Counted from the first letter of the stretch, positions 26,828 to 35,667 are shown. The stretch: 64,000 nt of DNA from Mycolicibacterium vinylchloridicum (GCF_013404075.1 NZ_JACBJQ010000008.1:62001-126000); one strand, 5' to 3'. Notes: generated by a model not told the origin, from the sequence alone. Numbers and translations are program-made.

Positions 26828-27915
26828 CGGCGAACCCCACGATCGAGCGGGTGACGGTGTCGGCCTACCGATTTCCGACGCCGCACCCGGAATCCGACGG
26901 CACCTTGGAGTGGAACGCGACGACGGCAGTGGCCGCCCAGGTGCGTGCCGGAAGCGCCGAGGGCCTGGGCTGGACGTACAGCGGCACGGCTGCGGCGGCG
27001 GTAATCAAGGACAACCTCGCGTCGGCGCTGCAGGGTCGCAACGCGTTCGACATCGGCGGTGCATGGTCGGCGATGCACCGCACGTGCCGCAACCTCGGCA
27101 CCAAAGGTCTTGTCATGCAGGCGATCAGCGCGGTCGACATCGCGCTGTGGGATCTCAAGGCGCGACTGCTCGAGGTCCCGATCGTCACATTGATGGGTCC
27201 CGTCCGCGAACGTGTGCCAATCTACGGGTCGGGCGGGTTCACCTCATCGACCGATGCTGAGATCGCCCAGGATATCGCCGGGTGGAAGGCGACCGGTTGC
27301 ACATCCATGAAGATCAAGATCGGCAAGGGGCTCGGTACCGACCTCGAGTGGGACGTGCGCCGGGCAACGCTGCTACGTGAACTCGGTGGTCCCGACATCG
27401 AGTTGATGGTCGATGCCAATGGCGCGTATACCAGCGGGCAAGCCAAACGGGTCGGCAAGGAACTGGAGACGCTGGGAGTGCGCTGGTTCGAGGAGCCGGT
27501 CAGCAGCGACGACAAGAGCGGGCTGGCCGAAGTTCGGGCCGCGCTGACCGCTGATGTCGCGGCGGGCGAGTACATCAGCGACACATTTGACGTCGAAGCC
27601 ATGGCTCCGGTGGTCAGCTGTCTTCAGCTCGATACCACCCGCTGTGGCGGGTACACGGGGTTCCTGCGCGGCTGCGCCATCGCCGCCGCGCATAATCTGG
27701 ATGTGTCAGGGCACTGTGCGCCCTCCTTACATGCGCCGGTCGCAGCGGCAGTACCGCACCTGCGCCATGTCGAGTGGTTCAACGACCACGTGCGCCTCGA
27801 GCCGCTGCTGGTCGAGGGGGCACCGACCGTCAGTGGCGGGACCATGGAAGTTCCGACCCGACGCCCCGGTCACGGTATGGCGCTGGCGGCCGGGGCGGCC
27901 GACTTCCGGCTCTGA
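26824..27915 (+). CDS. Enolase-superfamily enzyme (mandelate racemase / sugar-acid dehydratase-like)
   Basis: A 363-residue member of the enolase superfamily. It shows the KxK base motif (Lys163, Lys165), metal ligands Asp197 (DANG), Glu223 (WFEEP) and Glu249 (GEYIS), and a late His in SGHCAPSLH. The residues fit the mandelate-racemase subgroup, which abstracts the alpha proton of 2-hydroxy or sugar acids. The GTG overlaps the stop of the fused dehydrogenase by four bases, so both probably act on the same hydroxy-acid route. Exact substrate not determinable. Confidence 0.87.
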   Translation: MTANPTIERVTVSAYRFPTPHPESDGTLEWNATTAVAAQVRAGSAEGLGWTYSGTAAAAVIKDNLASALQGRNAFDIGGAWSAMHRTCRNLGTKGLVMQAISAVDIALWDLKARLLEVPIVTLMGPVRERVPIYGSGGFTSSTDAEIAQDIAGWKATGCTSMKIKIGKGLGTDLEWDVRRATLLRELGGPDIELMVDANGAYTSGQAKRVGKELETLGVRWFEEPVSSDDKSGLAEVRAALTADVAAGEYISDTFDVEAMAPVVSCLQLDTTRCGGYTGFLRGCAIAAAHNLDVSGHCAPSLHAPVAAAVPHLRHVEWFNDHVRLEPLLVEGAPTVSGGTMEVPTRRPGHGMALAAGAADFRL

Positions 27916-27917
27916 CG

Positions 27918-29165
27918 TCAGAGCTCCGTTGTGTCCTGGATCGGGTGTTCTCCCACGGTGATCGGGGCGGACTCGCCGGTCGCGCGGGCGACCAAGCGCT
28001 CGTATATCCGGAGCGTCTCGTCAGCGATTCTGTCCCAGGTGTACCGAGCGCAGGCGCGGTCCCGGCCGGCAAGCCCGTGACCGCGCCGTAAGAACGCGTC
28101 ATTCAGCATCGCCGAGGCGGCTTCGGCGATGGCGCGGGGATTGCGAGGGGGCACCAGGCGGCCGGTCACATCGTCGACGACGGTATCCCGCATCCCGCCC
28201 ACGGCCGTGGCGACGACAGGAACCCCACACGCCATTGCCTCCAACGGGACGATGCCAAAGCCTTCGCACCACGGCGCACATATCACCACGTCGGCGGAGC
28301 GCAGCATGTCGGGCATGGCGTCGTGGGGAACCGCTCCGGTGAACACCACACGGTCGGCCACGCCCAGCTCGGAGGCAAGCACTGACAGCCGTCGGACCTC
28401 GGTATTGTCGCCGAGGTGCTGGGCTTCGGGTCCGCCGACGATCACCAGCTCTGCTCGGGGAATGCCCCGCAGAGCAATGATCATTGTGTCAAACCCCTTG
28501 TGCGCCAATGATGTGCCGACGGCGACAATGCGTGGACGAGCGCCACGCTCGGCGGTCGACCCCTGATTCGAGAACATCTCCACGTCGACACCGCATGGCA
28601 CGACGGACACATGAGACCGCCGGCATCCCAGGCGCATCAGCTCCTGCAGCTCATCGGTGCACGTGGCGACAATCCACGAGGCATCTCGGGCGACGATTCT
28701 CTCCAGCTTGGTCCGTGTGTCGGCGTCGGCGTGCTGCCGGCCCAGCTGACGGTCTCTGGCGGCACCCAACTCGTGAAAGGTCTGTACCGTCGGAATGCCA
28801 GTACCACGGGTAGCTAATTCCGTTGCGACACCCGATGTCCAGTAGTGAGCGTGGGCGACGTCAGGCGCGTCGACCGTCCACTGAGCAGCGAGAGTATGGC
28901 TGAATTCCCCTAAATACTCTGGTAACTGGCTTTCAGCTATCGGCTCGGCCGGACCGGCGTCCACGTGTACCACGGTGTAGCCCTGCGGAGTGACGATGCG
29001 TTGTGGGCTTCTCGGATCGCTACGCCGCGTATACACCGTGACATCGTGGCCACGACCTGCCATGGCCGCGGACATCTCTGCGACATAGATGTTCTGACCG
29101 CCAGCAGCCAGTCCGGTGTCGTCCACCAGCGGACTGGCATTTACGGAGACCATCGCCGCTCTCAT
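27918..29165 (-). CDS. Glycosyltransferase family 4 (GT-B fold)
   Basis: A 415-residue GT-B enzyme with the N-terminal acceptor domain (GGQNIYVAEMSAAMAGRGH) and a C-terminal nucleotide-sugar domain carrying the retaining EX7E motif (CEGFGIVPLEAMACG). The start at ATG 29165 has AAGGAGGG eight bases upstream. It resembles MshA/sucrose-phosphate-synthase-type transferases. The acceptor is unknown. It is the third gene of an operon with an FAD monooxygenase and a Ddn-type protein, so modification of a small lipophilic molecule is possible. Confidence 0.87.
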   Translation of the reverse strand: MRAAMVSVNASPLVDDTGLAAGGQNIYVAEMSAAMAGRGHDVTVYTRRSDPRSPQRIVTPQGYTVVHVDAGPAEPIAESQLPEYLGEFSHTLAAQWTVDAPDVAHAHYWTSGVATELATRGTGIPTVQTFHELGAARDRQLGRQHADADTRTKLERIVARDASWIVATCTDELQELMRLGCRRSHVSVVPCGVDVEMFSNQGSTAERGARPRIVAVGTSLAHKGFDTMIIALRGIPRAELVIVGGPEAQHLGDNTEVRRLSVLASELGVADRVVFTGAVPHDAMPDMLRSADVVICAPWCEGFGIVPLEAMACGVPVVATAVGGMRDTVVDDVTGRLVPPRNPRAIAEAASAMLNDAFLRRGHGLAGRDRACARYTWDRIADETLRIYERLVARATGESAPITVGEHPIQDTTEL

Positions 29166-29169
29166 CCGT

Positions 29170-29664
29170 CTAGCCCTCCTTCCCATTACGTGGAACGAAC
29201 TTGACGAACGGCAGATGACGGCCTGCGGCCCGGAAGTCATCCTCGGATCCGTCGACCGAAAGACCCATCACACGCGGTAGCAGATGCCTGGCCAGCATGC
29301 GGTGTCGTGCGGCGTATCTGGCAAAGACGTCGGCTCCTTCCTCCGTGGACAGCGGTACCGCGGTCACGGGTATGGTTCGCCTGCCGACCTGGATGCCGAC
29401 CTCCGGGTTGTGCAGGACATTCCGGTACCAGGCCGCGGTGGGTCCCCAACCAGAGGCGACGACATAGCTGTCGTCCGCGTGATCGTGACTGACCACTTCG
29501 AGGATGGTCTGGCGCTGCACACCCGAGACACGTCCGATGTGGTTGAGAAGCATCAACCGATCACCGAAGATCCACCCGCAGCCAATCCGGTAGGCGTATA
29601 TCGGTATTCGAAAGAGCAATCTGCTCAACCCAGTGGGTGGATCGACGTGTTTGATGATCTTCAC
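29170..29664 (-). CDS. Ddn-family deazaflavin (F420)-dependent nitroreductase-like protein
   Basis: A 164-residue split-barrel protein of the Ddn/DUF385 family: LNHIGRVSGVQRQTILEVV, then VVASGWGPTAAWYRNVLHNP and VGRRTIPVTAVPL. The family uses reduced F420 to reduce quinones, nitroimidazoles or mycotoxins. The GTG at 29664 is preceded by AAAGGA with eight-base spacing. An ATG at 29712, overlapping the upstream stop, is an alternative. Only a few bases separate it from the glycosyltransferase gene. Confidence 0.85.
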   Translation of the reverse strand: MKIIKHVDPPTGLSRLLFRIPIYAYRIGCGWIFGDRLMLLNHIGRVSGVQRQTILEVVSHDHADDSYVVASGWGPTAAWYRNVLHNPEVGIQVGRRTIPVTAVPLSTEEGADVFARYAARHRMLARHLLPRVMGLSVDGSEDDFRAAGRHLPFVKFVPRNGKEG

Positions 29665-29711
29665 CTGCGTCGTCCTTTCACTCGCACTGTCCGAATAGAC
29701 GGCCGTCGACA

Positions 29712-30890
29712 TCACATCCGGTAGTCGGGCAACTCGAAGTCATCGCGCAGACTGCCGGAGGCGACGAGATCGAAGATCGGACCGTAGTTCATCGCCCGCA
29801 TCACCAGATGACGAATCCGGAGCCCGAATTCCGTCTTGGTCGCGAACACCGGAAGGAACTTTTCCGCGTCGGCTTGTTTGCCTTCGACGAAGTGGCGCAT
29901 CCGGCTTTCATACGCAGGGAACGCTCGCCGATGGTCACCCCGCGCACTCGAGAGTTCGCCTGCCAGAACATAAGCAGCGGTCATGGCCAGCCCCGTGCCC
30001 TCACCCGCGAGCAGAGAAACGCAGGCGGCTGCATCGCCGATCAGGGCGACCCGGCCCACCGACCAGCGGTCCATCCGAATCTGGCTCACCACATCGAAAT
30101 ACAGGTCGTCAGCGTCGTCGAGTGCGGCAAGGATCTGTTTGCACTCCCAGCCCGCATCACCGAATTCTTCCCACAACAAGGCCTTTCGGGCCTCGAGCTC
30201 GCCTGGGTCGTTGCGCTGGTCGGACCGAAACACGAACAGGAACAGTGTGCGGTCGCCGCGCAGGGAAAATCGCGCCACCGACCGACCCGGTCGACTGTAG
30301 GTCACATACACCAGCTCATCGCGAGGCCGATAGCCCTCCACGACAGCAGCCGCGACCAAGCAGCCCAGGTACCGTTCGATATCAGGCCCCGTGTCGAAGG
30401 CCAGCCGGCGGACGTTCGAGTGCAGCCCGTCGGCTCCGACGACGAGGTCGACATCGCGAGCATCCGTGTGGGCGAAGTTCAGTCGGACCCCGTCCGGGTG
30501 CTGATCGATCGCCGTGATGCTATCGCCGAAAATCGTTTCGACCCGGTCCTCAATGGTGGCGTAGACGGTGGCCGCCAGGTCGCCACGCGCCACGCTGACC
30601 AGCTCGCCGCGCGCAGCTCGCCGAAATCCGTTCACCTTCATAGTGGCCAGCGTCCGGCCGTCAGATCCTACCGAGCGAAGCGACTCGAGCTGGTAACCCG
30701 CGCCCCGGATTTCCGGCTCCAGTCCCATGCGCTGCGCGACGCGGTATCCCACGCCCCAGAAATCGATCAGGTAACCACCGGCGCGAAAGTGGGGCGCCCG
30801 CTCGATCAGCATCGGCTCGTGGCCAGCGCGGTGGAGCCAGTACGCCAGCGTCGGCCCGGCAACGCCGGCCCCACTGATCGCAATCTTCAT
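29712..30890 (-). CDS. FAD-dependent monooxygenase, UbiH/Tet(X)-like
   Basis: A 392-residue class A flavin monooxygenase with the N-terminal GAGVAGPTLAYWL dinucleotide motif, the middle DG motif (VVGADGLHSNVRR) and the C-terminal GD motif (ALIGDAAACVSLLAGEGTG). The closest recognisable pattern is the group that contains tetracycline destructases and other drug-modifying hydroxylases. A MarR gene is divergently transcribed and overlapping dyads lie between them, typical of an inducible detoxification gene. The ATG at 30890 is preferred for ribosome-site spacing. Confidence 0.85.
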   Translation of the reverse strand: MKIAISGAGVAGPTLAYWLHRAGHEPMLIERAPHFRAGGYLIDFWGVGYRVAQRMGLEPEIRGAGYQLESLRSVGSDGRTLATMKVNGFRRAARGELVSVARGDLAATVYATIEDRVETIFGDSITAIDQHPDGVRLNFAHTDARDVDLVVGADGLHSNVRRLAFDTGPDIERYLGCLVAAAVVEGYRPRDELVYVTYSRPGRSVARFSLRGDRTLFLFVFRSDQRNDPGELEARKALLWEEFGDAGWECKQILAALDDADDLYFDVVSQIRMDRWSVGRVALIGDAAACVSLLAGEGTGLAMTAAYVLAGELSSARGDHRRAFPAYESRMRHFVEGKQADAEKFLPVFATKTEFGLRIRHLVMRAMNYGPIFDLVASGSLRDDFELPDYRM

Positions 30891-30978
30891 GCCGCTCATC
30901 CTGTTTGTCAGCCGAAACGCGCTTCGCGCCAGCTGGCCGGGCTGCGTACCGCGCCACGCCATGGCGCCCGTCCACAAC

Positions 30979-30997
30979 CATAGCACTATGCAATAGT
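30979..30997. promoter_or_regulatory. Two overlapping dyads, candidate MarR operator
   Basis: CATAG-CA-CTATG (30979-30990) and ACTAT-GCA-ATAGT (30985-30997) overlap in the 234-base gap between the FAD monooxygenase and MarR genes. Size and AT-rich symmetry fit MarR-family sites. Overlapping sites would allow repression of both promoters. Confidence 0.5.
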
Positions 30998-31072
30998 TGC
31001 AGCCAGCATTATTTGATGAGCACCCACCCCAACCGACGGGACGGGTGCAGGTAATCGTTGCCGGGCGACGGC

Positions 31073-31078
31073 TAGATT
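31073..31078 (+). promoter_or_regulatory. Probable -10 box (TAGATT) for a leaderless transcript of the MarR gene
   Basis: TAGATT ends five bases before the ATG at 31084, the spacing of mycobacterial leaderless promoters. No good -35 box is visible, which is common in mycobacteria. Confidence 0.45.
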
Positions 31079-31083
31079 GGGGC

Positions 31084-31128
31084 ATGAATGTGGCAAGCGA
31101 CGTGCACGGCGACGGAGGACCGCGATGA
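31084..31128 (+). CDS. Putative 14-codon leaderless upstream ORF coupled to the MarR gene
   Basis: The peptide MNVASDVHGDGGPR starts at the predicted transcription start, contains the ribosome site GGAGG of the MarR gene, and ends with a TGA overlapping the MarR ATG (ATGA). This arrangement would make MarR synthesis depend on translation of the leader. It could also be chance, since the ORF is very short. Confidence 0.4.
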   Translation: MNVASDVHGDGGPR

Positions 31129-31616
31129 CGCCTCACAACGGGGCAGCCGAAGGAGACTCGTCAGATGAGATTATCGACGCTCTTTTGACCGCATCGCGGC
31201 TGCTGGTTGCGATCTCGGCTCGCTCGATCGCGCAGGTGGACGAGACGATCACCATCCCGCAGTTCCGCACGCTCGTGATCCTGTCGTCCCGTGGCACTGT
31301 CAACGTCGCCACCCTGGCCGGGCTGCTTGACGTGCAACCCTCCACTACCGGACGCATGGTCGAGCGACTGGTCGCCGCGGGGCTCATCAGCCGTCGGGCG
31401 CACCCCGACTCGCGGCGTGAACTCATGGTCGAGCTGACCCCACGCGGGCAGGAGGTCGTGCGGGCGGTGACCGCGCACCGCCGCGAAGAAATTGCCCGCG
31501 TGGTCGCGGCCATGCCGCAACGGGAGCGGCATGGACTCATCCGTACGCTCACTGCGTTCACCACCGCTGGCGGTGAACCCGCCACCCGGCTCGAAGTCGA
31601 CGGGTATCTGATGTGA
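31125..31616 (+). CDS. MarR-family transcriptional regulator (second related copy)
   Basis: A 163-residue winged-helix regulator with IPQFRTLVIL, NVATLAGLLDVQPSTTGRMVERL and the wing SRRELMVEL. It aligns along its full length with the MarR protein at 19976-20461. The ATG has GGAGG six bases upstream. Divergent from the FAD monooxygenase operon across a dyad-rich gap, it probably represses that operon and itself in the absence of an aromatic or lipophilic ligand. Confidence 0.9.
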   Translation: MTPHNGAAEGDSSDEIIDALLTASRLLVAISARSIAQVDETITIPQFRTLVILSSRGTVNVATLAGLLDVQPSTTGRMVERLVAAGLISRRAHPDSRRELMVELTPRGQEVVRAVTAHRREEIARVVAAMPQRERHGLIRTLTAFTTAGGEPATRLEVDGYLM

Positions 31617-31662
31617 GTATCACTGCGGCCCAGTCAGTCCGGGCTCGGGATGCTGGGCACTA

Positions 31663-32670
31663 TCACCCGCGCTGAGTTACCGCTGCCAACACCGCAGCTC
31701 CCCCGGCCACCGCCGCAATGGGTGCCATGTGCTCCCGCAGCCACCACTGCGGACTGCGGGCATGTGACCGGTCGTCGAAGGACCCATGTGCCCCATGGTC
31801 GGCATCGGGTTCGTCATCCATGGGTTGCCACAAATTCGGTGCATTGCGGGGTGCCGGCTCGTCGGTCTGCTGAGACTTGTACCCGGTTGCGGCGAGATAG
31901 CGGTCTAGCACTCGGGGCATGACGCGTTGACCCAGCAAGGTGGCCACCGTGCTGGCTCCCACCCAGAACTGTTTGCGGGCAGGATGTTTGGCGGCGAACA
32001 GCACCGCGCGTGCCGCGACTTCAGGCTGGTAGATCGGTGGGACCGGCTGCGGGTGTTTCGGCAGGCGCGACAGTACCCAGGTGAACTGCGGGGTATTGAC
32101 CGCCGGCATCTGCACCACCGTCACATGGACGCCACTGTGGTCGTGCATCAGCTCGGTACGCAGCGACTCGGTGAAGCCGTTCACGGCGTGCTTGGCGCCG
32201 CAATAGGCCGACTGCAACGGGATAGCCCGTCCGCCCAGTGCCGATCCCACCTGCACGATGGTTCCGGTGTTTCGCGGGCGCATCTTCTTCAGCGCTGCCA
32301 TCGTGCCGTAGACGAACCCCAGATAGCTCACCTCGGTGACATGCTTGAACTCGTCGGGTGTGATCTCGTGGAACGGGGCGAACACCGACGCGAACGCGAC
32401 ATTGACCCAGACGTCGATCGGACCCAACTGAGCCTCAATGGCATCTGCCGCCATTTCGACCTGCTGGTAATCCGATACATCAGTGGCGACGGCGAGCGCT
32501 CGGCCGCCGGCCTGCTCGACCTCGGCCGCGGTGGCGGCCAAGCCCTCGTGCCCGCGCGCCAGGAGACCCACGTTGGCCCCCTCGCGCGCGAAGATTCGGC
32601 TCACCGCGCGGCCGATTCCCGCGCTGGCGCCTGTCACGACGACGGTCTTACCGGTCATCGATCCTGCCAT
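31663..32670 (-). CDS. Short-chain dehydrogenase/reductase with C-terminal extension
   Basis: A 335-residue SDR. The cofactor motif is TGASAGIG near residue 12, with a catalytic Ser in VQVGSALGG and YCGAK (Tyr and Lys four apart). After the SDR core comes an extra segment of about 80 residues, ending in a short hydrophobic helix (IAAVAGGAAVLAAV), which may anchor it to the membrane. The ATG at 32670 has AAGGA eight bases upstream and lies inside the 3' end of the GH15 gene. Substrate unknown. Confidence 0.85.
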   Translation of the reverse strand: MAGSMTGKTVVVTGASAGIGRAVSRIFAREGANVGLLARGHEGLAATAAEVEQAGGRALAVATDVSDYQQVEMAADAIEAQLGPIDVWVNVAFASVFAPFHEITPDEFKHVTEVSYLGFVYGTMAALKKMRPRNTGTIVQVGSALGGRAIPLQSAYCGAKHAVNGFTESLRTELMHDHSGVHVTVVQMPAVNTPQFTWVLSRLPKHPQPVPPIYQPEVAARAVLFAAKHPARKQFWVGASTVATLLGQRVMPRVLDRYLAATGYKSQQTDEPAPRNAPNLWQPMDDEPDADHGAHGSFDDRSHARSPQWWLREHMAPIAAVAGGAAVLAAVTQRG

Positions 32671-34445
32671 GACTCGTTCCTTTCCGTGGCTTCTGCAGTG
32701 GTTCGCGCCAAGGTGCTCGATGCCTCGAACATCAGCGCGTGGACGAAGGCCTGCGGGATGTTCCCGCGCAACTGGCGTTGGCGGATGTCGTACTCCTCGG
32801 AGAACAGCCCCGGCGTCCCGCAGCCGGAGCGGTTGCGTTCGAAATAGCGGTAAGCCTCGATCGGCTGGCCCTGCTGGTTGGCGGCCAGCGCCATCAGGAA
32901 GCCGCACAGCAGGAAGGCGCTGTCGCTGGTTCCGAGCCCCCGTCGAGGTGGGTAGCGGTAGACGTAATGGTCGCGACTCAGGTCGCGTTCGACGGCGCGG
33001 TACGTTGCGACCGAACGCGGATCGCGACCCGGCAGAGCGCCCCGCAGCGCGGGTAGGAGCAATGCCGCGTCGACCCGCTCATCGTCGGCCGCCCGCTGCC
33101 AGCGGCCCGTGGGATGCAAGCAACGTGACGACGTGTCGGCGACGATGTGGTCGGCGAGCGTGCTCAGCCGGCCCGCATCCCGGCCGATCCCGGCTGCGGC
33201 GACCGCCCGCAGACCCGCGGCGCACGACAATCGCGAATGCGTCCAGTGCCGTTCGTCGAGTTCCCAGATGCCCGCATCGGGTCGGTCGATGTTGGCGACG
33301 ATCGCGTCGACCGCGGCGTCGATGGCGCGGCGACTGTCACTGGTGAGCATGTCGTGGCGTGCCGCAGCAGCGAACAGCAGCAACGACTCACCGAAGATGT
33401 CGAGTTGGAACTGGTCGCGGACATGGTTTCCGGCGAGGTCGTAGCCGCCCGGGTAACCGGGCAGCTCGAGTCGTCGTTGATCGGGCACGGGTTCGGCGGC
33501 GCCGGTGTAGGCGGGCCTAAGCTTTGGACCATCGGCCAGCAGCCGTTCCGACACGAAATGTACCGCCGTGCCGACTAATTCGTGGGGTCCATCGGCGGCC
33601 ACCGCGATACCGGCATAACACTGGTCACGGATCCAGGCATACCGATAGTCGTAGTTGGCTCCTTCGTCGGCACGCTCCGGCAGGCTCATGGTGGCGGCCG
33701 CGACCATAGCTCCCGAGGAGGTGGTCAGCCCACGCATGACCGCGTAGCTGTGGGCGGCATCGCGTGGGGCGGCAGTCGGGCCAAGGCTGGGAATAGCTGC
33801 TGACCAAGACTTTTCGGTATCCGCCCACACTTGGGGAGCCACCACCGGCCGACCCGGGAGCTCGCAGTCGGCCAATTCGAGCACCAAATCCGAGCTCTCG
33901 CCTTCGCTGAGGACGACCGTGGCCTCCAACGAGCGCTCCGCGGCGTTGTCCCCGACCACGTGCGCGTCCGGCGCGCCCGACCATCGCATCCGCAATGATC
34001 CGACATTCGCCGACCAGCAGGCGGTGGCCTCGTCACGCCGGATACTGCGCATGTGCCGCCGGCCGAACTCGGCGGTCGGCTGCAGCCGTATCCGTAGGCG
34101 AGCGTCGCCCCGAATCGCCTCGATACGACGAAGGATAACGACGGTATCTGCCCGGCCGGGAAACGCCAACGCCTCCCGGCACTCGATGATGCCGGACACT
34201 GTGACCCATCGGGACCGCCAGATGAGCGAACCGGATTCGTAATAGCCTCCCCATACAAAGGGCTCTATCGGTGCGACCGTGTAGCTGCCGCCGCCGCCGA
34301 TGAGCGACCCGAATACGGCATCGCTATCCCACCGGGGCGCACACATCCATACGTACTCGCCCCGGGGACCGATCAATGCGCCCCGTTCTCCGTCGGCGAT
34401 GAAGGCGTAATCTCGCAACGTCCATGGCTCGGGCACTGTTGCCAT
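32655..34445 (-). CDS. Glycoside hydrolase family 15 protein (trehalase/glucoamylase-like)
   Basis: A 596-residue GH15 enzyme with the N-terminal beta-sandwich (RDYAFIADGERGALIGPRG) and an alpha/alpha barrel. Likely catalytic acids are in IWELDERHWTHSR (about residue 395) and in LFSEEYD (about residue 549). YAWIRDQCYAG is the substrate-loop signature. Mycobacterial members of this family include an inorganic-phosphate-dependent trehalase, and trehalose turnover is plausible here. It overlaps the SDR start by 16 bases, so the two are cotranscribed. Confidence 0.87.
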   Translation of the reverse strand: MATVPEPWTLRDYAFIADGERGALIGPRGEYVWMCAPRWDSDAVFGSLIGGGGSYTVAPIEPFVWGGYYESGSLIWRSRWVTVSGIIECREALAFPGRADTVVILRRIEAIRGDARLRIRLQPTAEFGRRHMRSIRRDEATACWSANVGSLRMRWSGAPDAHVVGDNAAERSLEATVVLSEGESSDLVLELADCELPGRPVVAPQVWADTEKSWSAAIPSLGPTAAPRDAAHSYAVMRGLTTSSGAMVAAATMSLPERADEGANYDYRYAWIRDQCYAGIAVAADGPHELVGTAVHFVSERLLADGPKLRPAYTGAAEPVPDQRRLELPGYPGGYDLAGNHVRDQFQLDIFGESLLLFAAAARHDMLTSDSRRAIDAAVDAIVANIDRPDAGIWELDERHWTHSRLSCAAGLRAVAAAGIGRDAGRLSTLADHIVADTSSRCLHPTGRWQRAADDERVDAALLLPALRGALPGRDPRSVATYRAVERDLSRDHYVYRYPPRRGLGTSDSAFLLCGFLMALAANQQGQPIEAYRYFERNRSGCGTPGLFSEEYDIRQRQLRGNIPQAFVHALMFEASSTLARTTAEATERNESWQDR

Positions 34446-34701
34446 GAGCTTCGGCTACCCGGCCCGCGGCGATGTATGCGGTTGCCACGTATCCTCATCG
34501 AGGCCTAACCGAACGCTTATATTAATTGCTCAACGGCAACTGTTGCCCAGCGATAGAGATCTGCAGCGTTCCACCCACCTGCCTGACTATGTGGACATCG
34601 TGAGGGACGCCGAACATCGGTTTACCCGTCATCCAATCGGCAAAGCCCGGGTAACAGCGGCACCTAGACGGTCCGCTACTTGGGCCGAGAGGAGATTGGC
34701 A
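34446..34701. promoter_or_regulatory. Divergent promoter region between GH15 and a membrane-protein gene
   Basis: A 256-base gap with no gene. It holds an AT-rich TTATATTAATT tract at about 34518-34528 that could supply -10 boxes for either strand, and a perfect palindrome GGCAAC-T-GTTGCC at 34535-34547. A GGGTAA at about 34648 lacks a properly spaced GTTT box. Confidence 0.5.
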
Positions 34702-35226
34702 ATGGCACGTGATACCAGGGGGCCGGTACCGGGTGAGACGGCGGATATCAGACGGGTCAGCCTCACCTCAGCGCACTGGTCGGGAGCTCGACGCTGGCTG
34801 GCGGCACAAGCGGTGCTCGTGGGCGTCTCGGCAGTCGCCATATTGATCATCCTTGGCGCATCCCGAGATCAGGACTCCGTGATGGTCGCCCACGTGCGGG
34901 TGAGCTGGACGCTTGGGTGGTGTCTCGTCGGTGTCGCGGTGGCCACCGGGGCGGCCGCTTTGTGGCGGCGCCTGGCATTATTCGTGACCGCGTCGATCAG
35001 TGTGGCGGCGCTGACTCTCGTCGTCGTCTGTGCCGTCGCGGGTGCCCACCACAGCCACCCGTTCGGGTCGACCACGGCGGTGTTACTGGTGTGGGCGGCA
35101 CTGTTCTGTTACAACCTGGCCGTGGCTATCTGGCTGGTGCCCGATCACATCGAAGGGCCTGCGTGGCTGACCCTGCGACGTTCCAGCGGACAATCGTCCA
35201 CTCCTGGTTCGCGCCGTTCGACCTGA
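34702..35226 (+). CDS. Four-helix membrane protein of unknown function
   Basis: A 174-residue protein with four predicted membrane segments at about residues 32-52, 68-86, 90-110 and 120-140, a charged N-terminus and a Ser/Arg-rich cytoplasmic tail. Loop histidines (AGAHHSHPFG) lie between helices 3 and 4. The ATG at 34702 has a strong GAGAGGAG site seven bases upstream. No family recognised. It faces away from the GH15/SDR operon. Confidence 0.7.
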   Translation: MARDTRGPVPGETADIRRVSLTSAHWSGARRWLAAQAVLVGVSAVAILIILGASRDQDSVMVAHVRVSWTLGWCLVGVAVATGAAALWRRLALFVTASISVAALTLVVVCAVAGAHHSHPFGSTTAVLLVWAALFCYNLAVAIWLVPDHIEGPAWLTLRRSSGQSSTPGSRRST

Positions 35227-35267
35227 ATGACCTCGGATCCTCACGGGACCTTCGTGCAACGCGAACA

Positions 35268-35618
35268 TCACGGCGACGATCGAACCTGTGTATCGGGCTG
35301 ATCGGCGGCCGCGTCAGGTTGGGCAGGCGTCCCGCCCGGCAGCCGGCTCAGACCGATGCAGGTATCGCTGTCCGAACCGTCACACGGGATTCCACGGATC
35401 TCGGGCAGCTGATCTGGCCCGCGCAGTTTCACTTGCGGAGACGGCGGGTCGATCGACGGCAGACAGCCATCGAAGTAGATCTGCGTGGTCTCAGCGGTCG
35501 GGCAGGGGTCCGCGATCGGTCCGGCTGACGGCGCCGCGATAGCTCCCACTGCTCCCGGTGTAGCCGTTGCGGCAAACAGGACAGAAATCGTGGCAATCCG
35601 ACTTCTAGCGGAACTCAT
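35268..35618 (-). CDS. Small secreted cysteine-containing protein
   Basis: A 116-residue protein with a signal peptide (basic SSARSRIATIS, hydrophobic core to about residue 30). The acidic, Pro-rich mature part has four cysteines (DPCPTAE, DGCLPS, IPCDG and DTCIG), so two disulfides are likely. No recognised domain. AAAGGA lies ten bases before the ATG at 35618. A SigF-like promoter lies about 50 bases upstream. Confidence 0.65.
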   Translation of the reverse strand: MSSARSRIATISVLFAATATPGAVGAIAAPSAGPIADPCPTAETTQIYFDGCLPSIDPPSPQVKLRGPDQLPEIRGIPCDGSDSDTCIGLSRLPGGTPAQPDAAADQPDTQVRSSP

Positions 35619-35667
35619 TGACAACACATCCTTTTCAGAATTGAAAATCTCCTGCATCTCTCGGCGG

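Noticed and set aside
34619..34653. GTTT and GGGTAA near the membrane-protein gene as a SigF promoter
   Set aside because: The spacer is about 25 bases, far outside the 15-17 range.
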